Below, one piece after another: positions 33,645 to 40,804 of a stretch of DNA of 64,000 bases. How positions within the stretch are numbered: position 1 is the first letter of the stretch; each line of letters opens with the position of its first letter. Below the pieces are notes generated by a model. That model searched no databases. It saw only the letters and a list, made by a program, of their open reading frames with translations, and was not told the DNA's origin. Location: positions 1 to 64,000 of the forward strand of contig JAFQRA010000021.1 in assembly GCA_017410325.1 (NCBI GenBank), given 5' to 3'. The stretch comes from Clostridia bacterium (GTDB taxonomy: Bacteria; Bacillota; Clostridia; Oscillospirales; Acutalibacteraceae). The position numbers and the translations under genes were made by a program.

Positions 33645-35006
33645 TCAGATTTCGTCTGCTATCTGGAGCATTACGGCACATTCGATGCGCTTTTTGAAAA
33701 GCTCACAGCCGTATTCGTAAATGCCCGTAATTTTACCCGATGCGTGGTAGGAATTTGCCGCACAGCCGCCCGAGCAGTACAGCTTTGCCCAGCAGTCGTC
33801 GCACTCTTTTCGTGCGTAAGCGTTGCAGAGCTTGAATTCGTCCTGCACGGCGGTGTTTGTAATACCGTTGTAAATGTTGCCGAGCAGATATTTTTCGTCA
33901 CCGACAAACTGGTGGCAGGGGTAAATATCGCCCGTTGGTGTTACGGCAACGTATTCCGTGCCGCTTCCGCAGCCCGAAATGCGCTTGTAGATACAAGGGC
34001 CGTGCTTGAGGTCGAGCATATAGTGGTAAAAGGTGAAGGGTCTGCCTTCCTTTTTGCGTTTAATCATTTCCTTGGCGAGAATTTCATACTGCTCAAACAG
34101 TACGGGTAAATCCTCCTCGGTGAGTGCGCTCGCATCGGTCGGTGCGCACACAACGGGCTCCATGCTCAGCTGGGTAAAGCCCATATCCGCCATGTGGAAA
34201 ATATCGTTTGTGAAATCCGTGTTGGCGTGGGTGAAGGTGCCGCGCATATAGTAGCCCTTGTCGCCTCTGCGCTCAACAAATTCCTTGAACTTGGGCAGAA
34301 TTATATCGTAACTGCCTCTGCCCTGATAGTCCTTGCGCAGGCGGTCGTGAACTTCCTTTCTGCCGTCAAGGCTTAAAACGACGTTGCTCATTTCCTTGTT
34401 GCTGAATTCAATTACATCGTCGTCAATAAGCATACCGTTTGTGGTGAGCGTGAAACGGAAATTCTTGTTGTAGATTTTCTCCTGCTCACGGGCGTAGGCG
34501 ACAAGCTGCTTTACAACGTCCCAGTTCATCAGCGGTTCACCGCCGAAGAAGTCAACCTCAAGGTTGCGGCGCGTGCCCGAATGTTCAATCAGGAAATCAA
34601 GCGCACGCTTGCCGACCTCAAAGCTCATAAGTGCTCTGTCGCCGTGGTACTTGCCCTGGCTTGCAAAGCAGTATTCACAGTTGAGGTTGCAGGTGTGTGC
34701 AACGTGAAGGCACATAGCCTTTATGACCGTGTTGCGGTTTTTAAAATCAAATGCCATATCGGCGTACGTGTCCGGTGTCCACAGCTTGCCTGCCTTTTCA
34801 AGGCCGGCAACAGCCTCAACACACTCAAGGCAGTCCTCGCGCGTAACATCGGAGTATCTTGAGCAGATAATGTCTGCTATTTCGTCTGAGCTCTTTTCCT
34901 TGAAAAGCGCAATTATATCGTAGGCTACCTCGTCAACCACGTGAACTGCTCCGCTGCACGTGTCAAGCACGATGTTGTAGCCGTTAAGTTTATACTGGTG
35001 TACCAT
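33645..35006 (-). CDS. scfB: SCIFF peptide radical SAM maturase
   Basis: Radical SAM/SPASM enzyme that forms a Cys-to-Thr thioether bond in the SCIFF peptide. About 453 aa. The N-terminal peptide-recognition part starts MVHQYKLNGYNIVLD, typical for the family. Radical SAM cluster is in CNLNCEYC; SPASM/Twitch Cys residues are in GCGSGTEYVAVTPTGDIYPC and CDDCWAKLYCSGGCAANSY. The start is ATG 35006, 6 nt after GGAG; ATG 35018 contains that site and is less likely. Directly downstream of its substrate gene scfA. Confidence 0.95.
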   Translation of the reverse strand: MVHQYKLNGYNIVLDTCSGAVHVVDEVAYDIIALFKEKSSDEIADIICSRYSDVTREDCLECVEAVAGLEKAGKLWTPDTYADMAFDFKNRNTVIKAMCLHVAHTCNLNCEYCFASQGKYHGDRALMSFEVGKRALDFLIEHSGTRRNLEVDFFGGEPLMNWDVVKQLVAYAREQEKIYNKNFRFTLTTNGMLIDDDVIEFSNKEMSNVVLSLDGRKEVHDRLRKDYQGRGSYDIILPKFKEFVERRGDKGYYMRGTFTHANTDFTNDIFHMADMGFTQLSMEPVVCAPTDASALTEEDLPVLFEQYEILAKEMIKRKKEGRPFTFYHYMLDLKHGPCIYKRISGCGSGTEYVAVTPTGDIYPCHQFVGDEKYLLGNIYNGITNTAVQDEFKLCNAYARKECDDCWAKLYCSGGCAANSYHASGKITGIYEYGCELFKKRIECAVMLQIADEI

Positions 35007-35023
35007 TTCTTTCTCCATTACAT

Positions 35024-35057
35024 AAGGCAGGGTTAATCTTATGGATTGCCCTGCCTT
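35024..35057. promoter_or_regulatory. Stem-loop between scfA and scfB
   Basis: AAGGCAGGG (35024-35032) pairs perfectly with CCCTGCCTT (35049-35057). Without a T-run on the minus strand, it probably acts as a processing or partial-termination signal that lets the small peptide gene be expressed above the enzyme gene. Confidence 0.5.
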
Positions 35058-35083
35058 AGTGCACTATGTTCTTTTGTTAACGC

Positions 35084-35233
35084 TTAGTTTTCGTTTGTGT
35101 TTTCGCACTGCTGGTTAGCAACACCGCAGGAAGTCTTGCAAGCGGACTGGCAGGAAGTCTGGCACTCGCCGCAACCGCCGTTTTCGCATGTCTTAACAAG
35201 GTCTTTTGTTTCGATAGTCTTGATTCTCTCCAT
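35084..35233 (-). CDS. scfA: SCIFF ribosomal peptide precursor (seven Cys)
   Basis: 49-aa precursor beginning MERIKTIETKDLVKT, with core CGECQTSCQSACKTSC and end QQCENTNEN. The family name means six cysteines in forty-five residues, and the conserved core is intact. Here a seventh Cys (Cys16 in VKTCENGGC) precedes the usual six (21, 24, 28, 32, 36, 43). TTGGAG precedes the ATG. Own strong promoter; the maturase gene follows. Natural role of the modified peptide is unknown. Too short for common ORF cut-offs. Confidence 0.95.
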   Translation of the reverse strand: MERIKTIETKDLVKTCENGGCGECQTSCQSACKTSCGVANQQCENTNEN

Positions 35234-35288
35234 TTTGAGTATCTCCAATCATAATAATTTAAAGGTTTTCCCTTAATTTAATGAATAA

Positions 35289-35317
35289 AGTATATCACAC
35301 CGATATGGCGGTGTCAA
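35289..35317 (-). promoter_or_regulatory. Promoter of scfA-scfB
   Basis: On the minus strand TTGACA (35317-35312), 17-nt spacer, TATACT (35294-35289), near consensus. Confidence 0.75.
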
Positions 35318-35325
35318 GACGGAAA

Positions 35326-35904
35326 TCAACATTCAAAAACAATGGAATCGGAATCCGTGAGATAATAAACCTTATACGGGCTGTTTGCAATTAAGGTGTC
35401 CAAGTCATTTTTTCTGTGGTAGTCATAATGACATATTAAAACACCGTCAAACAGTCCTAACCCATTGTAATCCGACAAGCCTGTATTGTTGTCATCATAC
35501 TTTAAAACATGTTCAATGTTTTTTGTAGCGATATGCGCACCCGCACTGCCGCCGATATAAATTACTCCGTTTTTAACATATTCAATAATCTCTTTGTCAA
35601 AACCGCATTTGCGAAGTTTGTCCAATGTTCCGAAGGTATTTCCTCCGCTTACGTAAATCAAATCAATGTCAAGGTTCCTGAATTTATCGGCTTTGGTATG
35701 GTCGAAAACATAAGTGTTTGCTTTTGAAAAGCCGAATTCTGCCATACGGTTATAGTATAAATCGCTGTTTATTGCCTGACTGTCTGCTTTTTCATTCGGA
35801 ATAAAAAGCAATTTACAGTCTTCTATCGGCTTGGGAAGATTTTTCAATATTGTTTCTTTTGATGCTTCATTTCTGAAGTCGCAGGATGAAAGAATAAGTT
35901 TTAT
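35326..35904 (-). CDS. Peptidase S51-like protein with apparent ATA start
   Basis: Class I glutamine-amidotransferase-like peptidase E/cyanophycinase relative. The conserved part includes KLLFIPNEKA, LIYVSGGNTFGTL and the nucleophile elbow YIGGSAGAH. The family N-terminus is encoded in frame upstream: KLILSSCDFRNEASKETIL. It begins at codon ATA (35904-35902), 6 nt after GAGGTG, with a TGA three codons before. The first conventional start is an internal TTG at 35847, which would cut off the first beta strand. Either ATA is used as start or an ATG has mutated. 192 aa if ATA is used. Confidence 0.75.
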   Translation of the reverse strand: MKLILSSCDFRNEASKETILKNLPKPIEDCKLLFIPNEKADSQAINSDLYYNRMAEFGFSKANTYVFDHTKADKFRNLDIDLIYVSGGNTFGTLDKLRKCGFDKEIIEYVKNGVIYIGGSAGAHIATKNIEHVLKYDDNNTGLSDYNGLGLFDGVLICHYDYHRKNDLDTLIANSPYKVYYLTDSDSIVFEC

Positions 35905-35925
35905 GGTTAGTCACCTCATTCTTTT

Positions 35926-36063
35926 CAATCCTCAGTCTCGCATACGCTCGACAGCTCCTTTTCAAAGGAGCTATTGACAAAGCAATTTATATCGCTGTAG
36001 TTTTCGTGCATTACCTCCTTTTTAAAGGAGGTGGCATTTTCGCAAGAAAATGACGGAGGATTG
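35926..36063. repeat. Palindromic intergenic element, copy B
   Basis: Bounded by 8-bp inverted repeats CAATCCTC (35926-35933) and GAGGATTG (36056-36063). Internal hairpins: AGCTCCTTT-tc-AAAGGAGCT, ACCTCCTTT-tt-AAAGGAGGT, CATTTTC-gcaa-GAAAATG. It shares CAGTCTCGCATACGCTCGAC with copy A at 4313. Its right end touches the stop codon of the Nudix gene. Confidence 0.7.
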
Positions 36064-36558
36064 TTATTTAATTTTCTCCAAATATCTGTTAAAGACCGTA
36101 TATTCCCGAAGATACAGGCTTGCCTTATCGGCAGGCTTTTCGGGGTAAGTGCTGAAAATTGCTATAGCCTCATTCAGCGGAAGCCATCTCGGACAGACCC
36201 CGTGGTCAATTTCCGTCGGGGTGAGGCTTTGCTCACATTCGCCCGTAACCTCGCACAAAAAATAATTGCTGATGTAAAGTGTGCCGAGGCTGAATTCGTT
36301 TACCGTCACAAAGCGTTCAACGGGCTTAACTTCAAATCCGCTTTCCTCACGAAGCTCGCGGATACAGCATTCTTCAAGCGTTTCGCCCTCTTCAACTCCG
36401 CCGCCGGGGGACATATAGTTATCGATATTGGCCTCGTAGGTGAGCAGAATTTTACCGTCTTTAATTACCAAAGCCCGTGCCGATTCTCTCACCTTCGGCG
36501 GCGGGTCGGAATAAGTTTCATCGAATTGGTTTATTATTTCAAAAGCGTGTTTGTTCAT
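36064..36558 (-). CDS. Nudix hydrolase
   Basis: 164 aa. Nudix box from GGGVEEGETLEECCIRELRE to EESGF, matching GX5EX7REUXEEXGU. It hydrolyses a nucleoside diphosphate linked to some group X; substrate unknown. AAGGATG precedes ATG 36558. It lies 47 bp after an APH-like kinase gene, and a palindromic element abuts its stop codon. Confidence 0.88.
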   Translation of the reverse strand: MNKHAFEIINQFDETYSDPPPKVRESARALVIKDGKILLTYEANIDNYMSPGGGVEEGETLEECCIRELREESGFEVKPVERFVTVNEFSLGTLYISNYFLCEVTGECEQSLTPTEIDHGVCPRWLPLNEAIAIFSTYPEKPADKASLYLREYTVFNRYLEKIK

Positions 36559-36605
36559 TGCAAAACATCCTTAATTATTACAGTTTGTCCTCGACAAACT
36601 GTAAT

Positions 36606-37490
36606 TTACCAATCTTTCGTGTTCGAAAATCCTTTGTACCATTTCGGAACAACGTTGAGCATATTGTCGTACCAGTCAAGCACTTCGTTTGCGAGGGATT
36701 TCATTGTTTTGATTTCACCTTCGCCATACGGAATTGCCCACGGCAGAGATGTTATTGTTCCGAGACTGATATAAAACGCAAGAAGCTTCCAGAAGCTCAC
36801 AGGCACTTCATTGTCGAAGTATCCGTTGACCATACCCGAAGCAAAAAGCGGAGAAGCTTTTGCGCACCAGGTGATGCTCTTGAATTCTTCCCACGGGTCA
36901 CCGAAATCGTAACGGTCAAAATCTATAATTACAATTTTTCCGTTTTCAATCATCATATTGCCGATGTGGTAATCGCCGTGCTGAAACACCTGCGGTCTGC
37001 CCTTGAGCAGGTATCGGTTAGCGTTGATGAAGTCAATAAAAGCCCGGCCGTTATTATATTTCAGCGGACAATCGTTATATTTTCCGATTCTCAAATCGGC
37101 CTTATTGTTTATACGGGTTTCCCAATCGGGTTGGTTTTCGGGTGCAGGAATTGTATGAATTTTCTTCAGAATTCTGCCTGCTTCAACGCCGAGTGAATAC
37201 TGCTCCTGTTCTGTGAGTTTCGGGATAACGTCTTCCGCATCCTTACCGTCTATCCAGGTTTGTAATATGTACGTACCCTCGTCACATTCGCCTGTTTCAA
37301 GCGACTTGCACATAGGAATACCGAGCTTTGCAGCTTCTTGCTGTATACGGAACATATTTTCGCGGTTTGCACTCTTTTCAAAAGGCGTAACACGAAGAAG
37401 ATATTTAGTTCCGTCAGCAGTGGTGACACAGTATTTTTTGTCACACGACCAACCCTTGTTTATGGGCTCTTTTGAAATAAACTCAAGCAT
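36606..37490 (-). CDS. Aminoglycoside phosphotransferase-family kinase
   Basis: 294-aa APH/choline-kinase-fold protein. N-lobe with KYLLRVTPFEKSANRENMF; catalytic loop FQHGDYHIGNMM (HGDxxxxN) and metal motif IIDFDRYDFGDPWEEF. Members may phosphorylate small molecules or drugs, but most chromosomal ones have unknown substrates, so resistance should not be assumed. GGAG before ATG; 26 bp after sdaAA. Confidence 0.85.
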   Translation of the reverse strand: MLEFISKEPINKGWSCDKKYCVTTADGTKYLLRVTPFEKSANRENMFRIQQEAAKLGIPMCKSLETGECDEGTYILQTWIDGKDAEDVIPKLTEQEQYSLGVEAGRILKKIHTIPAPENQPDWETRINNKADLRIGKYNDCPLKYNNGRAFIDFINANRYLLKGRPQVFQHGDYHIGNMMIENGKIVIIDFDRYDFGDPWEEFKSITWCAKASPLFASGMVNGYFDNEVPVSFWKLLAFYISLGTITSLPWAIPYGEGEIKTMKSLANEVLDWYDNMLNVVPKWYKGFSNTKDW

Positions 37491-37516
37491 TTTGTTCTCC
37501 GAACTGAAATTCTTTG

Positions 37517-38395
37517 TTACTTACATCCGCCGAAAATTCTGCAATTATGAGCACAGCCCGTTGGAGTCATTGCACAGCCGCCAAGGGCGGTTTCGCGCAG
37601 TTCATTGGGTATCTTCACGCCTATGCGCAGCATTGCCGCCGCCATTTCGGTGAAGGGTACGACTGCCTTTATTCCGCTGAGTGCCATTTCCGCGCAGGTG
37701 AGGGCGTTTGCCGCACCGATTGCGTTTCTGCTCTGGCAGGGCGCTTCGACAAGGCCCGCTATCGGGTCGCACACAAGGCCGAGCAGGTTGCCGAGTGCGA
37801 TTGAAGCCGCATCAAGGCTTTGCTCGGGCGTGCCGCCCATCATTGCAACCGCCGCTGCAGCCGCCATTGCCGAGGCAGAGCCTACCTCTGCCTGACAGCC
37901 TGCCTGTGCACCCGAAACACTGGCGTTTTTCATCAGCAGATAGCCCACTGCGCCTGCGGTGAACATACCGTCAAGCAGCTGCTTTTCTGTAAGACCGAAT
38001 TCTTCCTCAAGTGCAAAAAGCACGGCGGGAAGCACGCCCGACGAGCCTGCCGTCGGTGCGGCAACGATAACACCCATCGAAGCGTTCATTTCGGGCACGG
38101 CCTGCGAATAGATAAGCGCCTTTGACATAACGCTGCCGCATATATTTTTGCCGACCAGCATATTTTTGTTCAGCTTTTCCGCTTCGCCGCCTATAAGTCC
38201 GCCCGTTGAGGGCAGTACCTCGGTCAGCGGTGTGTGCGCGGAAGCACGCATAACGGAAAGTGCCTTTTTCATTTTTTCTTCAACGGTTTCGCTGTCGGTT
38301 TCGCCCTGAGTGACCTCTCTTTCACGCATAACCGTTGCTATATCAGTTCCCTGTGAGCAAAGCTCAAGGAGTTCTTCTGCGGTATGAAAATCCAT
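37517..38395 (-). CDS. sdaAA: L-serine dehydratase, alpha subunit
   Basis: Iron-sulfur subunit of the two-chain serine dehydratase that deaminates L-serine to pyruvate. 292 aa. Typical segments are PTAGSSGVLPAVLFALEEEF, SGAQAGCQAEVGSASAMAAA and the C-terminal cluster Cys residues GGCAMTPTGCAHNCRIFGGC. Follows sdaAB by 6 bp; both come after a phosphoesterase and a nicotinamidase-like gene. Confidence 0.95.
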   Translation of the reverse strand: MDFHTAEELLELCSQGTDIATVMREREVTQGETDSETVEEKMKKALSVMRASAHTPLTEVLPSTGGLIGGEAEKLNKNMLVGKNICGSVMSKALIYSQAVPEMNASMGVIVAAPTAGSSGVLPAVLFALEEEFGLTEKQLLDGMFTAGAVGYLLMKNASVSGAQAGCQAEVGSASAMAAAAAVAMMGGTPEQSLDAASIALGNLLGLVCDPIAGLVEAPCQSRNAIGAANALTCAEMALSGIKAVVPFTEMAAAMLRIGVKIPNELRETALGGCAMTPTGCAHNCRIFGGCK

Positions 38396-38401
38396 TTTTA
38401 T

Positions 38402-39073
38402 TTACCTCTGCACAAGCATAATATCCTGAATTGCAGGATTCTTCTTGATTACCTCTACTGCCTTTTCGCTGATTTCCTCGTCCGACTCAACTATCGTGTA
38501 GGCAAGTCCGCCCTTTTCCTCACGGAAAACACGAAGGTATGCAATATTTACGTCCCAACTGCTGAGCACGGATGTGATGCCCGCAACAACGCCGGGGTTG
38601 TCACGCTGAATTACGATGAGTGCGTGGTATTCGCCCGTAAACTGTACCTTTACACCGTTGATGCGTGTGAGCATAACCTTGCCGCCGCCGAGCGATTCGC
38701 CGCGGACCTTCAGAATTCTGCCTGATTCACCCGTGATTTCCATATCTACCGTGTTGGGGTGAACGTCCTCAAGCTCCTCGTGGTTGCAGACGAATTCAAA
38801 TTCAAGTCCGCTTTCTCTTGCTATGTTGAACGAGTCTCTGATTCTTATATCGTCCGTTTCAAAGCCGAGTATGCCGCCGACAAGAGCCTTGTCCGTGCCG
38901 TGGCCCTTGTAGGTTTTGGCAAACGAGCCGTAAAGCGTAAAAGTGATTTTTGTAATTTTTTCGCCAATCATCTTTTTGGCAAGCAGGGCGATTGATGCCG
39001 CACCTGCGGTGTGTGAGCTTGAAGGCCCTACCATATTCGGGCCGATAACGTCAAAAACACTTATAAAAGCCAT
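38402..39073 (-). CDS. sdaAB: L-serine dehydratase, beta subunit
   Basis: 223 aa: N-terminal serine dehydratase beta domain (FDVIGPNMVGPSSSHTAGAA, YGSFAKTYKGHGTDKALVGG) and a C-terminal ACT domain (ALIVIQRDNPGVVAGITSVL), a likely serine-sensing site. GAGAGG precedes ATG 39073. Partner of sdaAA. Confidence 0.95.
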   Translation of the reverse strand: MAFISVFDVIGPNMVGPSSSHTAGAASIALLAKKMIGEKITKITFTLYGSFAKTYKGHGTDKALVGGILGFETDDIRIRDSFNIARESGLEFEFVCNHEELEDVHPNTVDMEITGESGRILKVRGESLGGGKVMLTRINGVKVQFTGEYHALIVIQRDNPGVVAGITSVLSSWDVNIAYLRVFREEKGGLAYTIVESDEEISEKAVEVIKKNPAIQDIMLVQR

Positions 39074-39078
39074 TTCAA

Positions 39079-40092
39079 TTACCTCTCAAGAGTGAAAACT
39101 CTGTTGAATTTGCTGTACCATATACGGCTGGCGTAGCTTCTCGGGCGCATAATTACCTTGTCGTCATATACCTCAAACTGGAAGCCGAGACCCGTTGAAT
39201 TGAGACAGCCGTGGTGGTTTAAAAACATAAAGCAGGGGAGATTGATTTTGTGCAGCGAGCCATCGTTTTCAACGCTTGCGTAGCCCTTTTTTGCAAAACT
39301 GCGCTTGCCGCCGATACCGAGGTGAATATGACCGCTCATAAAAAATACGTTTTTATATTTCTTTAAAATTGCAAGAATCTCATCGGATTTTTCGCCTATG
39401 CCGCCGTCGTCGGGCCTGAGCACGTCACCGTCGTCGTATTTTCTGCTCCATGTGTAGGGCAGACCGTGGGTGACGTTAATGCTCTGGTGGCAGAAAACGA
39501 ATATCGGCTTGCCGTTCACGGCGGCTTTCTCCATCGTTTCATCTAGCCACTTAACCTGCTCATCGGAAAAATCAGCGTTGCAGCTGTCACCCTCACTGCC
39601 CAGCGCAATAAAGGTGTAACCGTTGATTTGGGCAGAAAAGTACATTGAGTCAATTTCTCTGCTGCTGATTTTTTTACTATATTCAATAAACAGCTCCTCG
39701 CTGTTTTTGTCCGACTCCTCTCTCGTCCACGTGTCGTGGTTGCCCAGAACAAGGAAAAGCTCCTTTGCGGGCTTGTGTTCGGCAAAAATTTTCTCCGCCA
39801 GCTCCCAATGCTCGGGCTCGCCGTGGTCGGTAAGGTCGCCTACCGAGACCATAACGTCATTTGGCGTTTTCGACTTTTCAAGGTCGATAAGACCGTTGTG
39901 CAGCTTTCTTATTCTGTCCTTGTCGCCGCGCAGATGAATGTCGGAAAGCACCGCCATATTAAGCCTTAAATTCTTTTCGTCCTTTGCTTTGTACGGGGCG
40001 GCAAAATTGCCGAAAACGGGCGTAAAGATTAGGGAAAGAATTTTAATTACCGGTGCCGTTACCGTGCGGAAAATTCTGAAAAGCCATTTCAT
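39079..40092 (-). CDS. Metallophosphoesterase, calcineurin-like (paralogue 1)
   Basis: 337 aa. N-terminal hydrophobic stretch (FRTVTAPVIKILSLIFTPVF) suggests membrane attachment. Metal-binding motifs in order: LSDIHLRGD, VSVGDLTDHGE, LGNHDTW, FCHQS and SGHIHLG, the full set for a two-metal site. Substrate unknown. A second family member is at 49049-50110. It lies 3 bp after the nicotinamidase-like gene and 5 bp before sdaAB, so it is in the same transcript. Confidence 0.85.
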   Translation of the reverse strand: MKWLFRIFRTVTAPVIKILSLIFTPVFGNFAAPYKAKDEKNLRLNMAVLSDIHLRGDKDRIRKLHNGLIDLEKSKTPNDVMVSVGDLTDHGEPEHWELAEKIFAEHKPAKELFLVLGNHDTWTREESDKNSEELFIEYSKKISSREIDSMYFSAQINGYTFIALGSEGDSCNADFSDEQVKWLDETMEKAAVNGKPIFVFCHQSINVTHGLPYTWSRKYDDGDVLRPDDGGIGEKSDEILAILKKYKNVFFMSGHIHLGIGGKRSFAKKGYASVENDGSLHKINLPCFMFLNHHGCLNSTGLGFQFEVYDDKVIMRPRSYASRIWYSKFNRVFTLER

Positions 40093-40095
40093 AGT

Positions 40096-40623
40096 TTATC
40101 CCTCGTTTTCAATTTCAATCTGACACATTTTCATAGCGCTGAGTGCCGTTTTGTGGCTGTCGGGAGTTACGCCTGCACAGCACGCGGCGTCAACCTTTAC
40201 CTTTACTTCGGGCAGAAACGCTTTAATCAGCATTGCGTTTGAAATAACGCAGATATCCGTGCAAAGGCCGATAAGCGTAATGCTTTCAATTTCTTCGCTG
40301 CCGTTTTCCGCTTTGAGTATTTCGCCAAGCTCAGCAGAGCCGAAGGCGGGCTTGTCAATCGCTTGGGTTTTTCGTAAAACATCAAGCTCTTTTCTTATCT
40401 GCCAGCCGTAGCTGTCTTTAATGCAGTGCTCAACAGGCAGGTTATTTCCCTCCTGTGTGGTGAGATAATCCGCAAAATGTGTGTCACGGGTGAAAAACAC
40501 CTTGCCGTCAAAGCCCTCGATTTTTGCCTTAACCTTGCCAACAATCGCAACAGCCTCAGCCGTGCCGAGTGCACCGTCAATAAAATCGTTCTGCATATCC
40601 ACAACAATCAGAAATTTCTGCAT
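40096..40623 (-). CDS. Isochorismatase-family cysteine hydrolase (nicotinamidase-like)
   Basis: 175 aa with the Asp-Lys-Cys triad arrangement: VVDMQNDFIDG, DKPAFGS, and Cys in GLCTDICVISNAMLIK with a preceding cis-peptide-type region. Closest to nicotinamidase (PncA), which would turn nicotinamide into nicotinate, but the family is broad. First gene of the group leading to sdaAB-sdaAA. Confidence 0.8.
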   Translation of the reverse strand: MQKFLIVVDMQNDFIDGALGTAEAVAIVGKVKAKIEGFDGKVFFTRDTHFADYLTTQEGNNLPVEHCIKDSYGWQIRKELDVLRKTQAIDKPAFGSAELGEILKAENGSEEIESITLIGLCTDICVISNAMLIKAFLPEVKVKVDAACCAGVTPDSHKTALSAMKMCQIEIENEG

Positions 40624-40696
40624 AAACCTTACCTGCCTTTTGTTTTATGTATTTTATAATATCATTGTTTTAAATCTATTGCAATATCTGATTTGA

Positions 40697-40722
40697 ATTC
40701 GGGTGAGGGCGCCAGCCCTCCC
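40697..40722. repeat. Short palindrome downstream of pckG
   Basis: GGGTGAGGGC-gc-CAGCCCTCCC, an imperfect palindrome in the 180-bp gap between pckG and the nicotinamidase-like gene. Otherwise the gap holds only the pckG terminator. Confidence 0.35.
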
Positions 40723-40754
40723 ACAATTTTGCACTTTGCATTTTGACTTTTACA

Positions 40755-40790
40755 TTTAAAAAACCGGCTACCGCACGGGTAACCGGTTTT
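40755..40790 (-). terminator. pckG terminator
   Basis: AACCGGCTACC (40762-40772) pairs with GGTAACCGGTT (40778-40788) with one mismatch; on the minus strand it is followed by TTTTTTAAA. Confidence 0.85.
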
Positions 40791-40804
40791 AAATAATTTA
40801 TATC

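Noticed and set aside
36031..36774. 247-codon plus-strand frame over the Nudix gene and neighbouring APH gene end
   Set aside because: Crosses two real minus-strand genes and their spacer; no initiation signal.
36606..37490. APH-type gene as an antibiotic-resistance determinant
   Set aside because: Only the general kinase motifs are present and the chromosomal context is housekeeping; no basis for a resistance call.
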